DNA of 64,000 bases from Sphingomonas oligophenolica (GTDB taxonomy: Bacteria > Pseudomonadota > Alphaproteobacteria > Sphingomonadales > Sphingomonadaceae), in the NCBI RefSeq assembly GCF_006438955.1, contig NZ_RCZK01000001.1, forward strand, positions 124,001-188,000, written 5' to 3'. A program made the position numbers and the translations under genes. The notes below the pieces were generated by a model that made no database searches, was not told the DNA's origin, and saw only the letters and a program-made list of their open reading frames with translations. The number at the start of each line of letters is the position of its first letter. The first letter of the stretch is position 1. Positions 9,380 through 18,270 of this stretch are shown here, piece after piece.

Positions 9380-10729
9380 ATGTCGGGTGAGACAGAGAAG
9401 GAACCGCGCGAGCCGCTGGACGCTGGAAAGCTCAAGGCCGCGAAGCCGCGCGAGCGCGATTACAAGCTCGCTGACACGGGCGGTCTCTACCTGTTCGTCT
9501 CCACGAGCGGTCATCGGACTTGGCGCCTCAAGTATCGCTTCGGAGGCAAGGAGCGCCGGCTGCTGCTCGGCACCTATCCCGACGTGGGCCTCAAGCGCGC
9601 CCGAGATCTGCGCGACGGCGCGAAGCAGGCCCTGCGAAACGGAATGGACCCCGGCCTCGAGAAGACGCGCGCGCGCCACTCGCGCAAGGTCGGCCACGAG
9701 AACACCTTCGAGCAGTTCGCCCGCGAGTGGCACGCGACCCAGGTCCCGCGTTGGAAGGACGTGCACGCCGACGACGTGATGACGTCGATGGAGCAGAGCC
9801 TGTTTGCCGAGATCGGCGGCATCCCCGTCGACCAGATCGACGAGCGGCTACTGCTCCACGCGCTGCGCAAGGTCGAGTCGCGCGGTGCGATCGAGACGGC
9901 GCACCGGCTGCGCCAGCGTGCGGAGCGGGTCTTCCGCTATGCGGCAGCCGAAGGCGTCAAGAACTCGAACCCGGCCGTGAACGTGCGCGACGCGCTGAAG
10001 CCCGTGCCGCCCAGGAAGCGGCGGCCTGCGCTCACCGACGTGACGCAGATCCGCAACCTGATCCGCTCAGTCGACCGCGCGCCGGCATCGCCCGTCACGC
10101 GTCTGAGTTCGCGATTCCTGGCGCTGACCGCGCAGCGGCCCGGCATGGTCCGCCATGCGATGTGGACGGAGATCGAAGGCATCGACTGGTCGAGGCCCGA
10201 CAGACCGTCGCCCGATGCGCTCTGGACGATCCCCGCGGAGAAGATGAAGCAGGAGCTCGACCTGCGAGAGGACGACGCGTTCGACCACAAGGTGCCGCTC
10301 TCGGCGGCCGCGGTCGAGGTGCTGCATGTCGTCAGGCCGTTCTCCAGCCCGAAGGGCCCGGTCTTCCCTGGAGGTCGGGACATGCTCGCTCCGCTGTCCG
10401 AGAACGCGGTCGGCTACCTCTACAACCGCGAGGGCTGGAAAAACCGGCATGTGCCGCACGGCTGGCGCAGCTCCTTCAGCACCGTCATGAATGGAAGGAT
10501 CGAGCGGCAGTTTCCTGGTGCGGAGCGACTCCTGATCGACCGGCTGATCATCGACCTGATGCTCGCGCACACGCCCAGCGGCATGTCGGAGACCGAGCTG
10601 ATCTACAACCGCGCCGCCTACATGGAGCGGCGCCGCGAGCTGGCCGAGGACTGGGCGGCCCTCATCCTGGAGGGTGCGGATCCGGTGGGCTCGCTCGTCG
10701 AGGGGCGACGCAGGCGGGTCGAGCGATGA
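9380..10729 (+). CDS. tyrosine-type site-specific integrase
   Basis: A 449-aa P4-type integrase. The N-terminal DUF4102-like domain (KLADTGGLYLFVSTSGHRTWRLKYRFGGKERRLLLGTYP) is followed by a SAM-like core-binding domain and a C-terminal catalytic domain. Candidate active-site residues are the Arg in QRPGMVR, HxxR in HGWR, the His in LAHTPSGM and a Tyr in the IYNRAAY region. It would recombine the tRNA-Ser att sites to insert or excise the island. ATG 9380 follows a GGTGGGGG; a GTG at 9368 is also in frame. It appears intact, so the island may still be able to move. Confidence 0.92.
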   Translation: MSGETEKEPREPLDAGKLKAAKPRERDYKLADTGGLYLFVSTSGHRTWRLKYRFGGKERRLLLGTYPDVGLKRARDLRDGAKQALRNGMDPGLEKTRARHSRKVGHENTFEQFAREWHATQVPRWKDVHADDVMTSMEQSLFAEIGGIPVDQIDERLLLHALRKVESRGAIETAHRLRQRAERVFRYAAAEGVKNSNPAVNVRDALKPVPPRKRRPALTDVTQIRNLIRSVDRAPASPVTRLSSRFLALTAQRPGMVRHAMWTEIEGIDWSRPDRPSPDALWTIPAEKMKQELDLREDDAFDHKVPLSAAAVEVLHVVRPFSSPKGPVFPGGRDMLAPLSENAVGYLYNREGWKNRHVPHGWRSSFSTVMNGRIERQFPGAERLLIDRLIIDLMLAHTPSGMSETELIYNRAAYMERRRELAEDWAALILEGADPVGSLVEGRRRRVER

Positions 10730-10998
10730 CCGGTCGGTTGTGCAGAACCATTGAATTGGATGATTGATCGGCGCCTTTCGCGACGATGGATCAGAGCCCA
10801 GTGCCCGGTATCGGCCAGCCCGGTTCCCCATCGCGGGGCCACGAGGCAGTCCTCGTCCCGGACTGCACTTGCCCGGGTGGTGAATCGCGACTGCGCCGCT
10901 TCGAAGTGCGAGACCCAATTAAGGGAGCTTTGGTCTACGCGTAGATGGTCGTAGGTTAGGGCTAAGCCACCGGAAGCCGCGACTGCTTGCATATCGGC

Positions 10999-11508
10999 CT
11001 AGACGGCCGCGCATGCGTCCTGCTGCTCGCGGCCCCATGCCCAGCAGGCATCGCGGCACTGGTGGTGGAACGCCAGCGGATCACCCACACTGATGCCGAG
11101 GCGTCTGGCGCCATTGGCGAACCCTTCTAGTGCTTCCTCGCCGAGCTCACCTTTCGCGGCGCCACTCTGATTCACGCAGATCGCAGTTAAGAGCGGCAGG
11201 CGCTTGACGTGGCAGATGTCGAGCAGACGGTCGAGATGGCCATGAGCGCCACTCATCTGGTGACGAGCCGAAGACCATTCTACACCGCTCGCGGCGGCGA
11301 GAGCGCCGTAAGTCGTGCAGCGCTGTTCAGTCGCGACCCGCCTCAGGTGATCGAGCGATCGTTCGAAACTGAGCTTCTGAGTCGCCTGTGCCCGCCTCAC
11401 GCGCTCCTCGAGGAGGGCCAGGTACAGCGGTGCGCCGGTTGCACAGTGTTCTTCATGGTTAGAGATCCACTGGTCGATTTGACGATTGGTCTTGCCTGAG
11501 AAGTTCAT
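10999..11508 (-). CDS. hypothetical island protein
   Basis: A 169-aa protein I do not recognise. The N-terminal part is charged and helical, with a possible amphipathic helix around LEERVRRAQATQKLSFERSLDHLRRVA. The middle has TTYGALAAASGV and HLDRLLDICHVKRLPLLTAICVN, and the end is rich in His, Cys and Trp. The ATG at 11508 has GGAG upstream (GGAGCAGCCA), which decides the start. It lies about 200 bp downstream of the cyclase-like gene on the same strand, so the two may be functionally linked but are not tightly coupled. Confidence 0.6.
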   Translation of the reverse strand: MNFSGKTNRQIDQWISNHEEHCATGAPLYLALLEERVRRAQATQKLSFERSLDHLRRVATEQRCTTYGALAAASGVEWSSARHQMSGAHGHLDRLLDICHVKRLPLLTAICVNQSGAAKGELGEEALEGFANGARRLGISVGDPLAFHHQCRDACWAWGREQQDACAAV

Positions 11509-11714
11509 TGGCTGCTCCAGGAGCTTGAGGTCTTGGCGACCCTTCAGCCTTCCCGAGGAAGAATAATCTCGGACGGTTCTTCGAGGCAATCGCCCGCCAC
11601 GAAAAGAACCATTGGCCTGTTACACGGGCGTCGCAAGAGAGCGCCGATATGGCCAGCTTCGATCAGGTGCCGATAATGGGGCGAGACCACGGTTCGGGTG
11701 GCCAGAACGGCGCG

Positions 11715-12518
11715 TCATACCCCAAGTGCCGCCTTCAACCTCGCTGACTTCGGTAGGTCGTTTGCGACGGCTCGGCCTCCAAGCGACCGCACCACCCGGT
11801 CAAATAGCCAGGCCAGCTTTTCCCAAGCCGCTGGGTCTTCAATGGAAGTCAGCTCGGCACTGAGCCGGTTCGCGACGGAGGCGAGCGCTGTTCCTCCCGA
11901 CACGCGCGCAGGTTCGGCGGGGATTTTCATGCCGGAAAGCTCGTTGAAGCGGTCCAGCGTCTGTTGCGCAATGGGGTTCTCAGCCTGGACCCGGTCCCAG
12001 AATCGCGGGGTAAAGGGATCGATGAACGACTCTTCACCGACTTCGATGAAGTCGGTCCCCGCCGTGGCGGCGAGAACCTGCTGGTCGAGGAGAATGCGGG
12101 GGTAGCGTGCCACCCTGCTCTCGAGGTGGTGAGCGCGGTTAAGCGCAGGACCGAAGACGATGTACTCGTCGTGATGGAGCAGCCCGACCGTCACCGCGCC
12201 CCGCATCCAGAACCCCTGCACAGCGAGCCCGAGCTGGGTGGTCGCCAGACCCTGCAGCAGCCACGGCACGTCGCCCTCGGCGAATGGCTTGCTGAACACG
12301 ACGTTGTCGGAAAAGGTCGTCAAACGGGCGCCCGCGTCTCCGACAGTGGCGGCGTTGGCGCTAAACATTCGGACTGCCGCCGCCAGCCTCGCGATGCGTC
12401 GGGGGTCGCTGCCGGCGGCGGCTATTTCGCCCTTCCAACCAAGGATATCGAAGAACGCCACGAGCCGGTTCTCGTAGGCGAGCTCGCCGAAGCATAATTC
12501 CGTCTCGTCCATGATCAT
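11715..12518 (-). CDS. class III nucleotide-cyclase-like protein
   Basis: A 267-aa protein whose motifs follow the class III adenylate/guanylate cyclase order. AFFDILGWKG has Asp24 at the first metal-ligand position, LTTFSDNVVFS has Asp71 at the second, and RGAVTVG (106-112) then FGPALNRAHHLES (122-134) matches the usual G-x-x-x-N-x-A-x-R-L-E block. The transition-state Asn is kept (N127), but the usual Arg is His131. It may make a cyclic nucleotide, have altered chemistry, or be a non-catalytic relative. There is no membrane segment or receiver domain. It is divergent from the HNH nuclease gene 117 bp away. Similar soluble cyclases drive Pycsar-type phage defence; that link is inference. Confidence 0.6.
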   Translation of the reverse strand: MIMDETELCFGELAYENRLVAFFDILGWKGEIAAAGSDPRRIARLAAAVRMFSANAATVGDAGARLTTFSDNVVFSKPFAEGDVPWLLQGLATTQLGLAVQGFWMRGAVTVGLLHHDEYIVFGPALNRAHHLESRVARYPRILLDQQVLAATAGTDFIEVGEESFIDPFTPRFWDRVQAENPIAQQTLDRFNELSGMKIPAEPARVSGGTALASVANRLSAELTSIEDPAAWEKLAWLFDRVVRSLGGRAVANDLPKSARLKAALGV

Positions 12519-12634
12519 TGGCGCGCGCCCCTTCCGCTTTCAAGCTCTCGCGCTCGGCGATCGGACGGAGTAGCGCTGGAGCGGCCGCAGGGCGAGACCG
12601 TTGCAGCCAAGTGACAGGACGCAAAGGAGCGGAA

Positions 12635-13459
12635 TTGGCGAACCAGCCTTACAACCAAGACAGGCCGGCGATCCCGGCGGCGCTGCGTCGGGACGTGCTG
12701 GTGGAGGCTGGCCACAGGTGCGCCGTCGCCGGCTGTGGCGAGCACACGTATCTCGAAATACATCACATCGACCACGATCGCGAGAACAACCGGCTCGAGA
12801 ACCTAATATTGCTTTGCCGCAAGCACCATTCGATGGCCCATGCCGACGTCATCGACCGCACGGCGCTGCGGCAATACAAGGAAAGGCTGAAGGCCGCCGA
12901 GCTCACCGAGATCCACCGGCGGCTCGTGGAGCTGGAGCAACTGGTCACCGGCACCACACAGCACATGCCGAAGGTCGTCGAGACCGAGGATCAGCCGGAT
13001 GCGGGGACGGCCGTCAAGTCCGCGCCGCGACGGTTCGAAGTCCTGTACTTCGCGCTCTACCAAGTGGCCATCTCCAAGCTGGAAAAGGACATGGGCACCT
13101 ATTTCGAGCGCAACGTGGAGTTCGCCTCGGGGAAGGGCCGGCTCATTCTCGACGGCCTGCGACCGCGCGAGGGCAAGCCCGACTTGCTCGTCGATGTGCA
13201 CTATTTCAGGAAGGCTTTTCAGGACGGATCCGCCTACGGACAACTGGTCGAGCGCAAAGTGGCGCTTTACGAGCTGCTGACCGGCCGACCAGCAGAGGGG
13301 ATCATGCTCGCCATCGTGGGACGCGAGAGCATGCTGGCGGAGGAGGCGCTGCCGCTCACCCGCGCGGGGGTTGCAGCGATCGAATGCGTGTCTCTGCACG
13401 TGTACTCTTGCGAGCAGGTCGGCTTCCACCCCGGGCCGGTGTCGGCGGGGGTGCTCTGA
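12635..13459 (+). CDS. HNH endonuclease with unrecognised C-terminal domain
   Basis: A 274-aa protein. The HNH domain is at residues 15-75: zinc-type Cys29 and Cys34 (CAVAGC), the catalytic HHID at 43-46, then Asn-rich ENNRLENL and Cys61-RK-His64-His65. After a linker (about 90-130) comes a domain of about 140 residues starting at RRFEVLYFALYQ that I cannot assign; it includes LLVDVHYFRKAF and ERKVALYELLTGR. I chose the TTG at 12635 because AAAGGAG lies six bases upstream. HNH nucleases fused to a ligand-sensing domain are common phage-defence effectors, and the cyclase-like neighbour makes a nucleotide sensor possible, but neither is shown here. Confidence 0.8.
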   Translation: MANQPYNQDRPAIPAALRRDVLVEAGHRCAVAGCGEHTYLEIHHIDHDRENNRLENLILLCRKHHSMAHADVIDRTALRQYKERLKAAELTEIHRRLVELEQLVTGTTQHMPKVVETEDQPDAGTAVKSAPRRFEVLYFALYQVAISKLEKDMGTYFERNVEFASGKGRLILDGLRPREGKPDLLVDVHYFRKAFQDGSAYGQLVERKVALYELLTGRPAEGIMLAIVGRESMLAEEALPLTRAGVAAIECVSLHVYSCEQVGFHPGPVSAGVL

Positions 13460-13505
13460 CCCAGCGCTCTGCCTGACGCGCTAGCGTCAGCTTGATGTTC
13501 GCGCC

Positions 13506-13715
13506 TCAGATCATCGCTGCGTAAGCCCAGGCGTCAAGCATCGGCTGGGTCCCGAGCGCCTGAAGCCTCGCGATCAGCTCAACCAGGTACTGGGTGGAGC
13601 CTTTGTCCTTCTGCCTGAGGTCGAGTTGCCCATCCGCGCTTAAGGCGAACCGCGGTCTAGGGTAGGGTGGAGCAACACGTGATCGGGTAGGAACTGGAAT
13701 GTGGAAGGCCAACAT
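13506..13715 (-). CDS. possible small ORF or remnant
   Basis: A 69-aa frame whose second half looks protein-like (FALSADGQLDLRQKDKGS, then LVELIARLQALG). It has no ribosome-binding site, and its 5' end overlaps the start of the opposite gene at 13699. A decayed gene fragment is as likely as a real small protein. Confidence 0.25.
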   Translation of the reverse strand: MLAFHIPVPTRSRVAPPYPRPRFALSADGQLDLRQKDKGSTQYLVELIARLQALGTQPMLDAWAYAAMI

Positions 13716-14202
13716 CGAGGACCGGTACGCCGACGACCTGCAGGGCGAGGAGAGATTCGCCTTCCTTCGCGATCTTCCGGGCCCGCTGGTCGCGCTGTTC
13801 GTGCATGGGAAGCGCGACGTCGAGGTTCGGCTTCAACAGGTCGGCCACATCGACGGAGCGGACGATGCGACCTATCCGCTGCTCTACGACGAGAGATGGA
13901 TCGCCTACGCGACCAAGGATGGCGTTCCCATCGCGATGTATGAGTTCTTTGCCGGGAAGGCGGACCCGTATGATCCTCCGGTTGCGGGCGCCAGGCTCAT
14001 CGGTGCAGCGATCTCGGTGGATGCCGCTCATCTTAATGTCGGGATCGGTCGCGGGATGGTGGCATCGCTGTACGACGCTGGCGTCCTGATTGTGCCGTCT
14101 GGCAAAATGACGGTGGCGGGTGCCGCGCTCTTCAATGCGTTGCAGGCCTCCGGCGTGGATGTCCCTTCGGCCGGGCGGATCACTTGCCCATGGCCCCGCT
14201 GA
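13699..14202 (+). CDS. hypothetical island protein, possibly GNAT-like at the C-terminus
   Basis: A 167-aa protein preceded by AGGAACTGGA. I do not recognise it as a whole. The C-terminal part (VGIGRGMVASLYDAG, then VPSGKMTVAGAALFNAL) resembles the end of some acetyltransferase-like proteins, where a GxGxxL-type turn is followed by PS...G..F; this is a weak resemblance. There is no signal peptide or membrane segment. It lies downstream of the HNH gene on the same strand with about 240 bp between them. Confidence 0.55.
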   Translation: MWKANIEDRYADDLQGEERFAFLRDLPGPLVALFVHGKRDVEVRLQQVGHIDGADDATYPLLYDERWIAYATKDGVPIAMYEFFAGKADPYDPPVAGARLIGAAISVDAAHLNVGIGRGMVASLYDAGVLIVPSGKMTVAGAALFNALQASGVDVPSAGRITCPWPR

Positions 14203-14511
14203 TCGACATGCATGGCTTCGCGCGTGAGGGATCTAGCCGGCGCCAAGCCCCGAGGACGAGTAGATCGCATCGCTCTAGTCGAGGAGCGCCGAGCACTGCT
14301 TTGCGATCTCAGTCGTCCCGCCGCCCCGCGATAGACATCAAGTCGACATCGGTGCCGCGCTCTGAGGGAGCTTCGCTTCCCCTTGGTCAGCGGCATTGAC
14401 ACGGCATGCTGGCTACCCTGAGGTGTTTAAACGGTAGCGGGTGCGACCCACTAGTCGGAGACAAGGGTCGCGTGGACTGCAGGCCCGATGATCTAAGCAT
14501 TGTAGGGGAGA
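14203..14511. other. intergenic, no gene recognised
   Basis: About 310 bp between two small plus-strand genes in the island. Short frames occur but none has a ribosome-binding site or protein-like sequence. I see no clear hairpin or promoter. Confidence 0.5.
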
Positions 14512-14790
14512 ATGGATTTGCCGGACTTGCAGCGCCTATTCGGCGAGATGCCACCGAACGCGTACACGGGCTCCAGCGTCATCGTGCGAAACGCCTTCGA
14601 AGGGCTTCAGCTCGGCATCAATGTGCGGCTGACGATTGCCGGCAAGGAGGTGGAACCGACCAGGCTCGACTACGATCCTACGACGGGGCGGATCTCCATC
14701 TGGCTGGCTGACCCCCGTTCCGAGCTCCCTGAACACGTGTGCGAGGACCAGGAAGTAACTTCGGTCAGAACGTCGCCTGAGCCTTTGTGA
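14512..14790 (+). CDS. hypothetical small island protein
   Basis: A 92-aa protein with AGGGGAGA directly before the ATG, which supports translation. The sequence has beta-strand character (GLQLGINVRLTIAG, GRISIWLAD) and no membrane segment or known motif. It lies between the 13699 gene and the truncated nuclease gene. Confidence 0.5.
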   Translation: MDLPDLQRLFGEMPPNAYTGSSVIVRNAFEGLQLGINVRLTIAGKEVEPTRLDYDPTTGRISIWLADPRSELPEHVCEDQEVTSVRTSPEPL

Positions 14791-14853
14791 GGTAAACCGA
14801 GTTATTAGGAATAACACAGGGTCCCGGCACTATAGTGGCACGCTAGGCGATAT

Positions 14854-15228
14854 TCACTTGGATGCCGTCCGGCGGGTCAGGTCGATGCCAATGACCTCTA
14901 TCTCCTCGACACCCGGGTAACGCTGCGAGATAGCCGACCAGTGGCGTCGTAGCGCGGCGACTAGTTCGTCGAGCGTCATCGCCTTGGTCCCGTCCGGCAT
15001 CGACCAGTGTCGGTCGGCCTTTCGATGGTAGAGCAGCATGACGCCGCGCCCGGAGCGGACGTCGCGGAGGTAGTCACCGCAGAGCTGATTTTCGAGCCGC
15101 TCCACCAGCCTCGGTCCGGTCCAGCGCTCCGCCAATTTTATTTCGATCGGCACCGGCGCGTCGAAGCCTGTGCCATGCACGCGTAGGTCGGGCCGCTTGG
15201 CGTCGGCGAGCTCCTCCTCCTGCGGCAT
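14854..15228 (-). pseudogene. truncated PD-(D/E)XK nuclease-like C-terminal fragment
   Basis: A 124-aa frame with a nuclease-type motif: Asp14 in KRPDLRVHG and E-x-K in VPIEIKLAERW (Glu29, Lys31), then LVERLENQLCGDYLRD and GVMLLYH. This pattern closes much larger proteins in other bacteria. The same frame stays open and protein-like upstream of the ATG (QLRLTDQGHGRYS) to about 15300, where it runs into the aldo/keto reductase gene. The true 5' part is therefore probably lost, leaving a remnant of a large nuclease or ATPase-nuclease. Whether the internal ATG is used is unknown. Confidence 0.55.
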
Positions 15229-15285
15229 GGAGTAGCGGCCGTGCGCCCTTGGTCCGTTAGCCTCAGCTGTACATGCGAGGTGTCA

Positions 15286-16116
15286 ATGAGGACCGTTGAG
15301 CTGAAATGTGGGGAGGTCGTGCCGGCCATGGGCCAGGGCACGTGGATGATGGGCGAGCGCCCCGATCTCCGCCCCGCCGAGACCTCGGCGCTGCGTCTTG
15401 GCGTCGAGCTCGGCATGACGCTCATCGACACTGCGGAGATGTATGGTGACGGCGCGGCGGAGACGCTGATCGGCGAGGCGCTCGGTGACGTGCGGGACGA
15501 GCTGTTCCTCGTCAGCAAGGCATATCCGCAGAACGCATCGCGCAAGCGGCTGGCAGTCGCCTGCGAGGCGAGTCTCAGGCGGCTCGGCACCGATCGGCTT
15601 GACCTGTACCTGCTACATTGGCGCGGATCGGTACCGCTCGCGGAGACGGTCGAGGCAATGGAGGCGCTTAGGTCGGCGGGCAAGATCCGCCACTGGGGCG
15701 TCAGCAACCTCGACCCCGACGACATGATCGAACTCGTCGGCGCCGGTGGCCGCGACTGCGTGACCGACCAGATCCTCTACAACCTCACCCGCCGCGGGCC
15801 GGAGCACGACCTGCTGCCGTGGCTGGAGGACCATGCCATGCCGGCGATGGCCTACAGCCCGGTCGAGCAGGGCAGGCTGCTCGCCGACCTTGCGCTCGCC
15901 CGCGTGGCGGAGGCGGTCGGCGCGACACCCGCGCAAGTCGCGCTGGCCTGGACCCTGCGGCGGGACGGCGTGATCGCGATCCCGAAGGCCGGCACTGCGG
16001 CGCACGTGCGCGAGAACCGCGCCGCCGCCGACCTGATCCTCTCGGACGCCGACCTCGCCGCGCTCGACGATGCCTTTCCTCGGCCACAGGGCCGGGGCCC
16101 GCTCGAGATGCTGTGA
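15286..16116 (+). CDS. aldo/keto reductase
   Basis: A 276-aa NADPH-dependent oxidoreductase with an (alpha/beta)8 barrel. The catalytic tetrad positions are visible: Asp in LIDTAEMYG, Tyr in the same block, Lys in LVSKAYPQ and His in LYLLHWRG. The C-terminal IPKAGTAAHVRENRAA is the cofactor-binding segment. ATG 15286 follows GCGAGGTG. It begins a short plus-strand run with the metallophosphoesterase (9-bp gap) and the methyltransferase (4-bp overlap), which are probably cotranscribed. Its upstream edge is the junction with a truncated nuclease gene. The substrate is unknown. Confidence 0.9.
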   Translation: MRTVELKCGEVVPAMGQGTWMMGERPDLRPAETSALRLGVELGMTLIDTAEMYGDGAAETLIGEALGDVRDELFLVSKAYPQNASRKRLAVACEASLRRLGTDRLDLYLLHWRGSVPLAETVEAMEALRSAGKIRHWGVSNLDPDDMIELVGAGGRDCVTDQILYNLTRRGPEHDLLPWLEDHAMPAMAYSPVEQGRLLADLALARVAEAVGATPAQVALAWTLRRDGVIAIPKAGTAAHVRENRAAADLILSDADLAALDDAFPRPQGRGPLEML

Positions 16117-16125
16117 GTTGCCGCG

Positions 16126-16644
16126 ATGACGCTGTTCTTCACCGCAGACAAGCATTTCGGCGATCACCGGACGATCAACATCCAGCGTCGCCCATTCGCC
16201 AGCGTCGCCGAAATGGACGAGGCGCTCCTCGCGCGCTGGAACGAGGCAGTGGGCCCTGACGACGATGTCTGGCACCTCGGCGACGTCGCGCGCCGATCGT
16301 CGGACGTGGCGCCGTTGCTCGCGCGGCTGAACGGGATCAAGCACCTCGTGCGCGGCAACAACGACGATCCGGCGACGGGCGACGCCGCGGGCTGGGTGAG
16401 CGTGCAGGACTATGCCGAGCTGACGGTGGACGGGGTTTCGCTGGTGCTCTGCCACTATCCGTTCAGGAGCTGGAACGGCCAGCACCGCCGCTCGATCAAC
16501 CTGCATGGCCACAATCATGGCAGGCTCAAGCCGAGGCAGCGCCAATTCGACGTCGGGGTGGATGCCCGCGGTTTCCGTCCGACAACACTTGGAACACTGC
16601 TCGGCTCGAGCGCAGAACCGTTCGGTGCTAGGAGCGATGTGTGA
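16126..16644 (+). CDS. metallophosphoesterase
   Basis: A 172-aa calcineurin-like phosphoesterase. Metal-ligand motifs appear in order: ADKH (Asp8, His10), HLGDVARR, RGNNDD, LCHYPF and LHGHNHG. The short single-domain form resembles small cytoplasmic phosphoesterases acting on nucleotides or phosphoproteins; the substrate cannot be told. The end overlaps the methyltransferase start by 4 bp. Confidence 0.88.
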   Translation: MTLFFTADKHFGDHRTINIQRRPFASVAEMDEALLARWNEAVGPDDDVWHLGDVARRSSDVAPLLARLNGIKHLVRGNNDDPATGDAAGWVSVQDYAELTVDGVSLVLCHYPFRSWNGQHRRSINLHGHNHGRLKPRQRQFDVGVDARGFRPTTLGTLLGSSAEPFGARSDV

Positions 16645-17267
16645 CTGAAAACTCGCTGCCCGAGCTACCCCCCGGCGCGTTCGCCAAGCAGGATGCGGGC
16701 GACGACCTCGCCTTCTACGCGCCGCCACGGCTCGTCACGCACATCGACGATGGCGCGGTCGCCGCGCTGACCGCAAGCTATCGGGACATGATCCCGGACG
16801 GCGCTCGCGTCCTTGACCTGATGTCGAGCTGGGTCAGCCACCTGCCGCCCGACCGCGCGTATGCCGAGGTCGTCGGGCACGGCATGAACGCCGATGAACT
16901 CGCGGCCAATTCTCGGCTCGACCGGTGGTTCGTGCAGAACCTGAACCGCGACACCGTGCTGCCGCTAGAAGACGGGACTTTCGATGCGGCGCTGTGCTGC
17001 GTCGGCGCGCAGTACCTGCAGCAGCCGGTCGCGGTGTTCGCCGAGGTTCGCCGCGTGCTGAAGGCGGACGCTCCGTTCGTCGTCAGCTTCTCGAACCGCT
17101 GCTTCCCGACCAAGGCTGTCGCGATCTGGCGGTCGCTCGATACCGCAGGACACGCCGCGCTCGTTCGGCTCTATCTGGAGCGGGCTGGGTTCGCCGAGGT
17201 CCTGGTCGACGTGCTCGCGAATGGTCGGGCGGGCGACCCGCTGGTGGCCGTCATCGGCCGAGCCTAG
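16641..17267 (+). CDS. SAM-dependent methyltransferase (class I)
   Basis: A 208-aa protein. The SAM-binding motif region is RVLDLMSSWVSHLP, a variant typical of a type 11 subgroup, followed by acidic and post-motif blocks (LPLEDGTFDAALCCVGAQYL, then EVRRVLKADAPFVVSFSNR). The start is a GTG overlapping the phosphoesterase stop (GTGA), so it is translationally coupled. The substrate is unknown. Confidence 0.85.
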   Translation: MTENSLPELPPGAFAKQDAGDDLAFYAPPRLVTHIDDGAVAALTASYRDMIPDGARVLDLMSSWVSHLPPDRAYAEVVGHGMNADELAANSRLDRWFVQNLNRDTVLPLEDGTFDAALCCVGAQYLQQPVAVFAEVRRVLKADAPFVVSFSNRCFPTKAVAIWRSLDTAGHAALVRLYLERAGFAEVLVDVLANGRAGDPLVAVIGRA

Positions 17268-17307
17268 CCAGGCGGAGGCGCTGCCCGGCCACATTGTCTG
17301 GTGCCCC

Positions 17308-18270
17308 TCACGCCGCCTCGACGCGACGCGGCAGCTTCCATTTCGGCCGCACGAAGTGGCAGGTGTAGCCGTTCGGCTTGCGCTCGAGATAGTCCTGATG
17401 CTCCGCCTCCGCCTCCCAGAAGTCGCCCACCGGGGACAGCTCGGTGACGACCTTGCCCGGCCACAGGCCCGACGCCTCGAGGTCGGCGATCGTGTCCTCG
17501 GCGACCAGCCTCTGCGCTTCGTCCGTGTAGAAGATCGCGGAGCGATAGCTGGCGCCCCGATCGTTGCCTTGCCGGTCGCGCGTCGTCGGGTCGTGGATCT
17601 GGAAGAAGAACTCGAGCAGCGCGCGGAAGTCGGTGCGTGCGGGATCGAACACGATCTCGATCGCCTCGGCATGGGTGCCGTGGTTGCGGTAGGTCGCGTT
17701 CGCATTGGTGCCGCCCGAATAGCCGACCCGTGTGGAGACGACTCCCGGAAGCCTGCGGATCAGCTCCTGCATTCCCCAGAAGCAGCCGCCGGCGAGCACC
17801 GCTCGCTCGGTCGTGGCCGAGACGGAGACCTCCTCGATCTGATCGAGATACGCGCCATACCCCTGCTTGGCCATGTTCCCGCGCGGCACGAACCGCAGCG
17901 ATGCCGAGTTGATGCAGTAGCGCAGGCCCCCGCGGTCGCGTGGGCCGTCCTTGAAGACATGCCCCAGATGGCTGTCGCCATGCGCCGAACGGACTTCGGT
18001 CCGCGGGATCAGCATCGACCAGTCGCGCCTCGCCTTCACGTTGGCGGATTCGATGGGCTTGGTGAAGCTCGGCCAGCCGCAGCCGGATTCGTATTTGTCG
18101 GCGCTTGCGAACAGCGGCTCGCCAGACACGACGTCCACGTAGATACCCGCCTCCTTGTTGCGCAGGAGTGCGCCGGTTCCGGGACGCTCGGTGCCGTTCC
18201 CCTGGGTGATCCGGAACTGCTCCGGCGTCAGGGCGGCGATGGCGTCCTCGGTCTTGTGGTAGTCGGACAT
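17308..18270 (-). CDS. msrBA: MsrB-MsrA fusion methionine sulfoxide reductase
   Basis: A 320-aa bifunctional enzyme. The N-terminal MsrB domain (about 1-145) has ESGCGWPSF and the catalytic-Cys block [15 protein letters not shown]. The C-terminal MsrA domain (about 155-310) has the catalytic GGCFWG, RVGYSGG and the closing GYTCHF region. Together the halves reduce R- and S-methionine sulfoxide. The zinc-type CxxC pairs of many MsrB domains are absent. ATG 18270 follows a strong GGAGG. No signal peptide is seen, so it is cytoplasmic. It points away from the LysR gene region and fits a redox-stress theme in this half of the island. Confidence 0.92.
   Translation of the reverse strand: MSDYHKTEDAIAALTPEQFRITQGNGTERPGTGALLRNKEAGIYVDVVSGEPLFASADKYESGCGWPSFTKPIESANVKARRDWSMLIPRTEVRSAHGDSHLGHVFKDGPRDRGGLRYCINSASLRFVPRGNMAKQGYGAYLDQIEEVSVSATTERAVLAGGCFWGMQELIRRLPGVVSTRVGYSGGTNANATYRNHGTHAEAIEIVFDPARTDFRALLEFFFQIHDPTTRDRQGNDRGASYRSAIFYTDEAQRLVAEDTIADLEASGLWPGKVVTELSPVGDFWEAEAEHQDYLERKPNGYTCHFVRPKWKLPRRVEAA

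Noticed and set aside
10730..10998. Gene between the integrase and the first minus-strand island gene
   Set aside because: Frames present are antisense extensions of the integrase or lack start signals; nothing protein-like.
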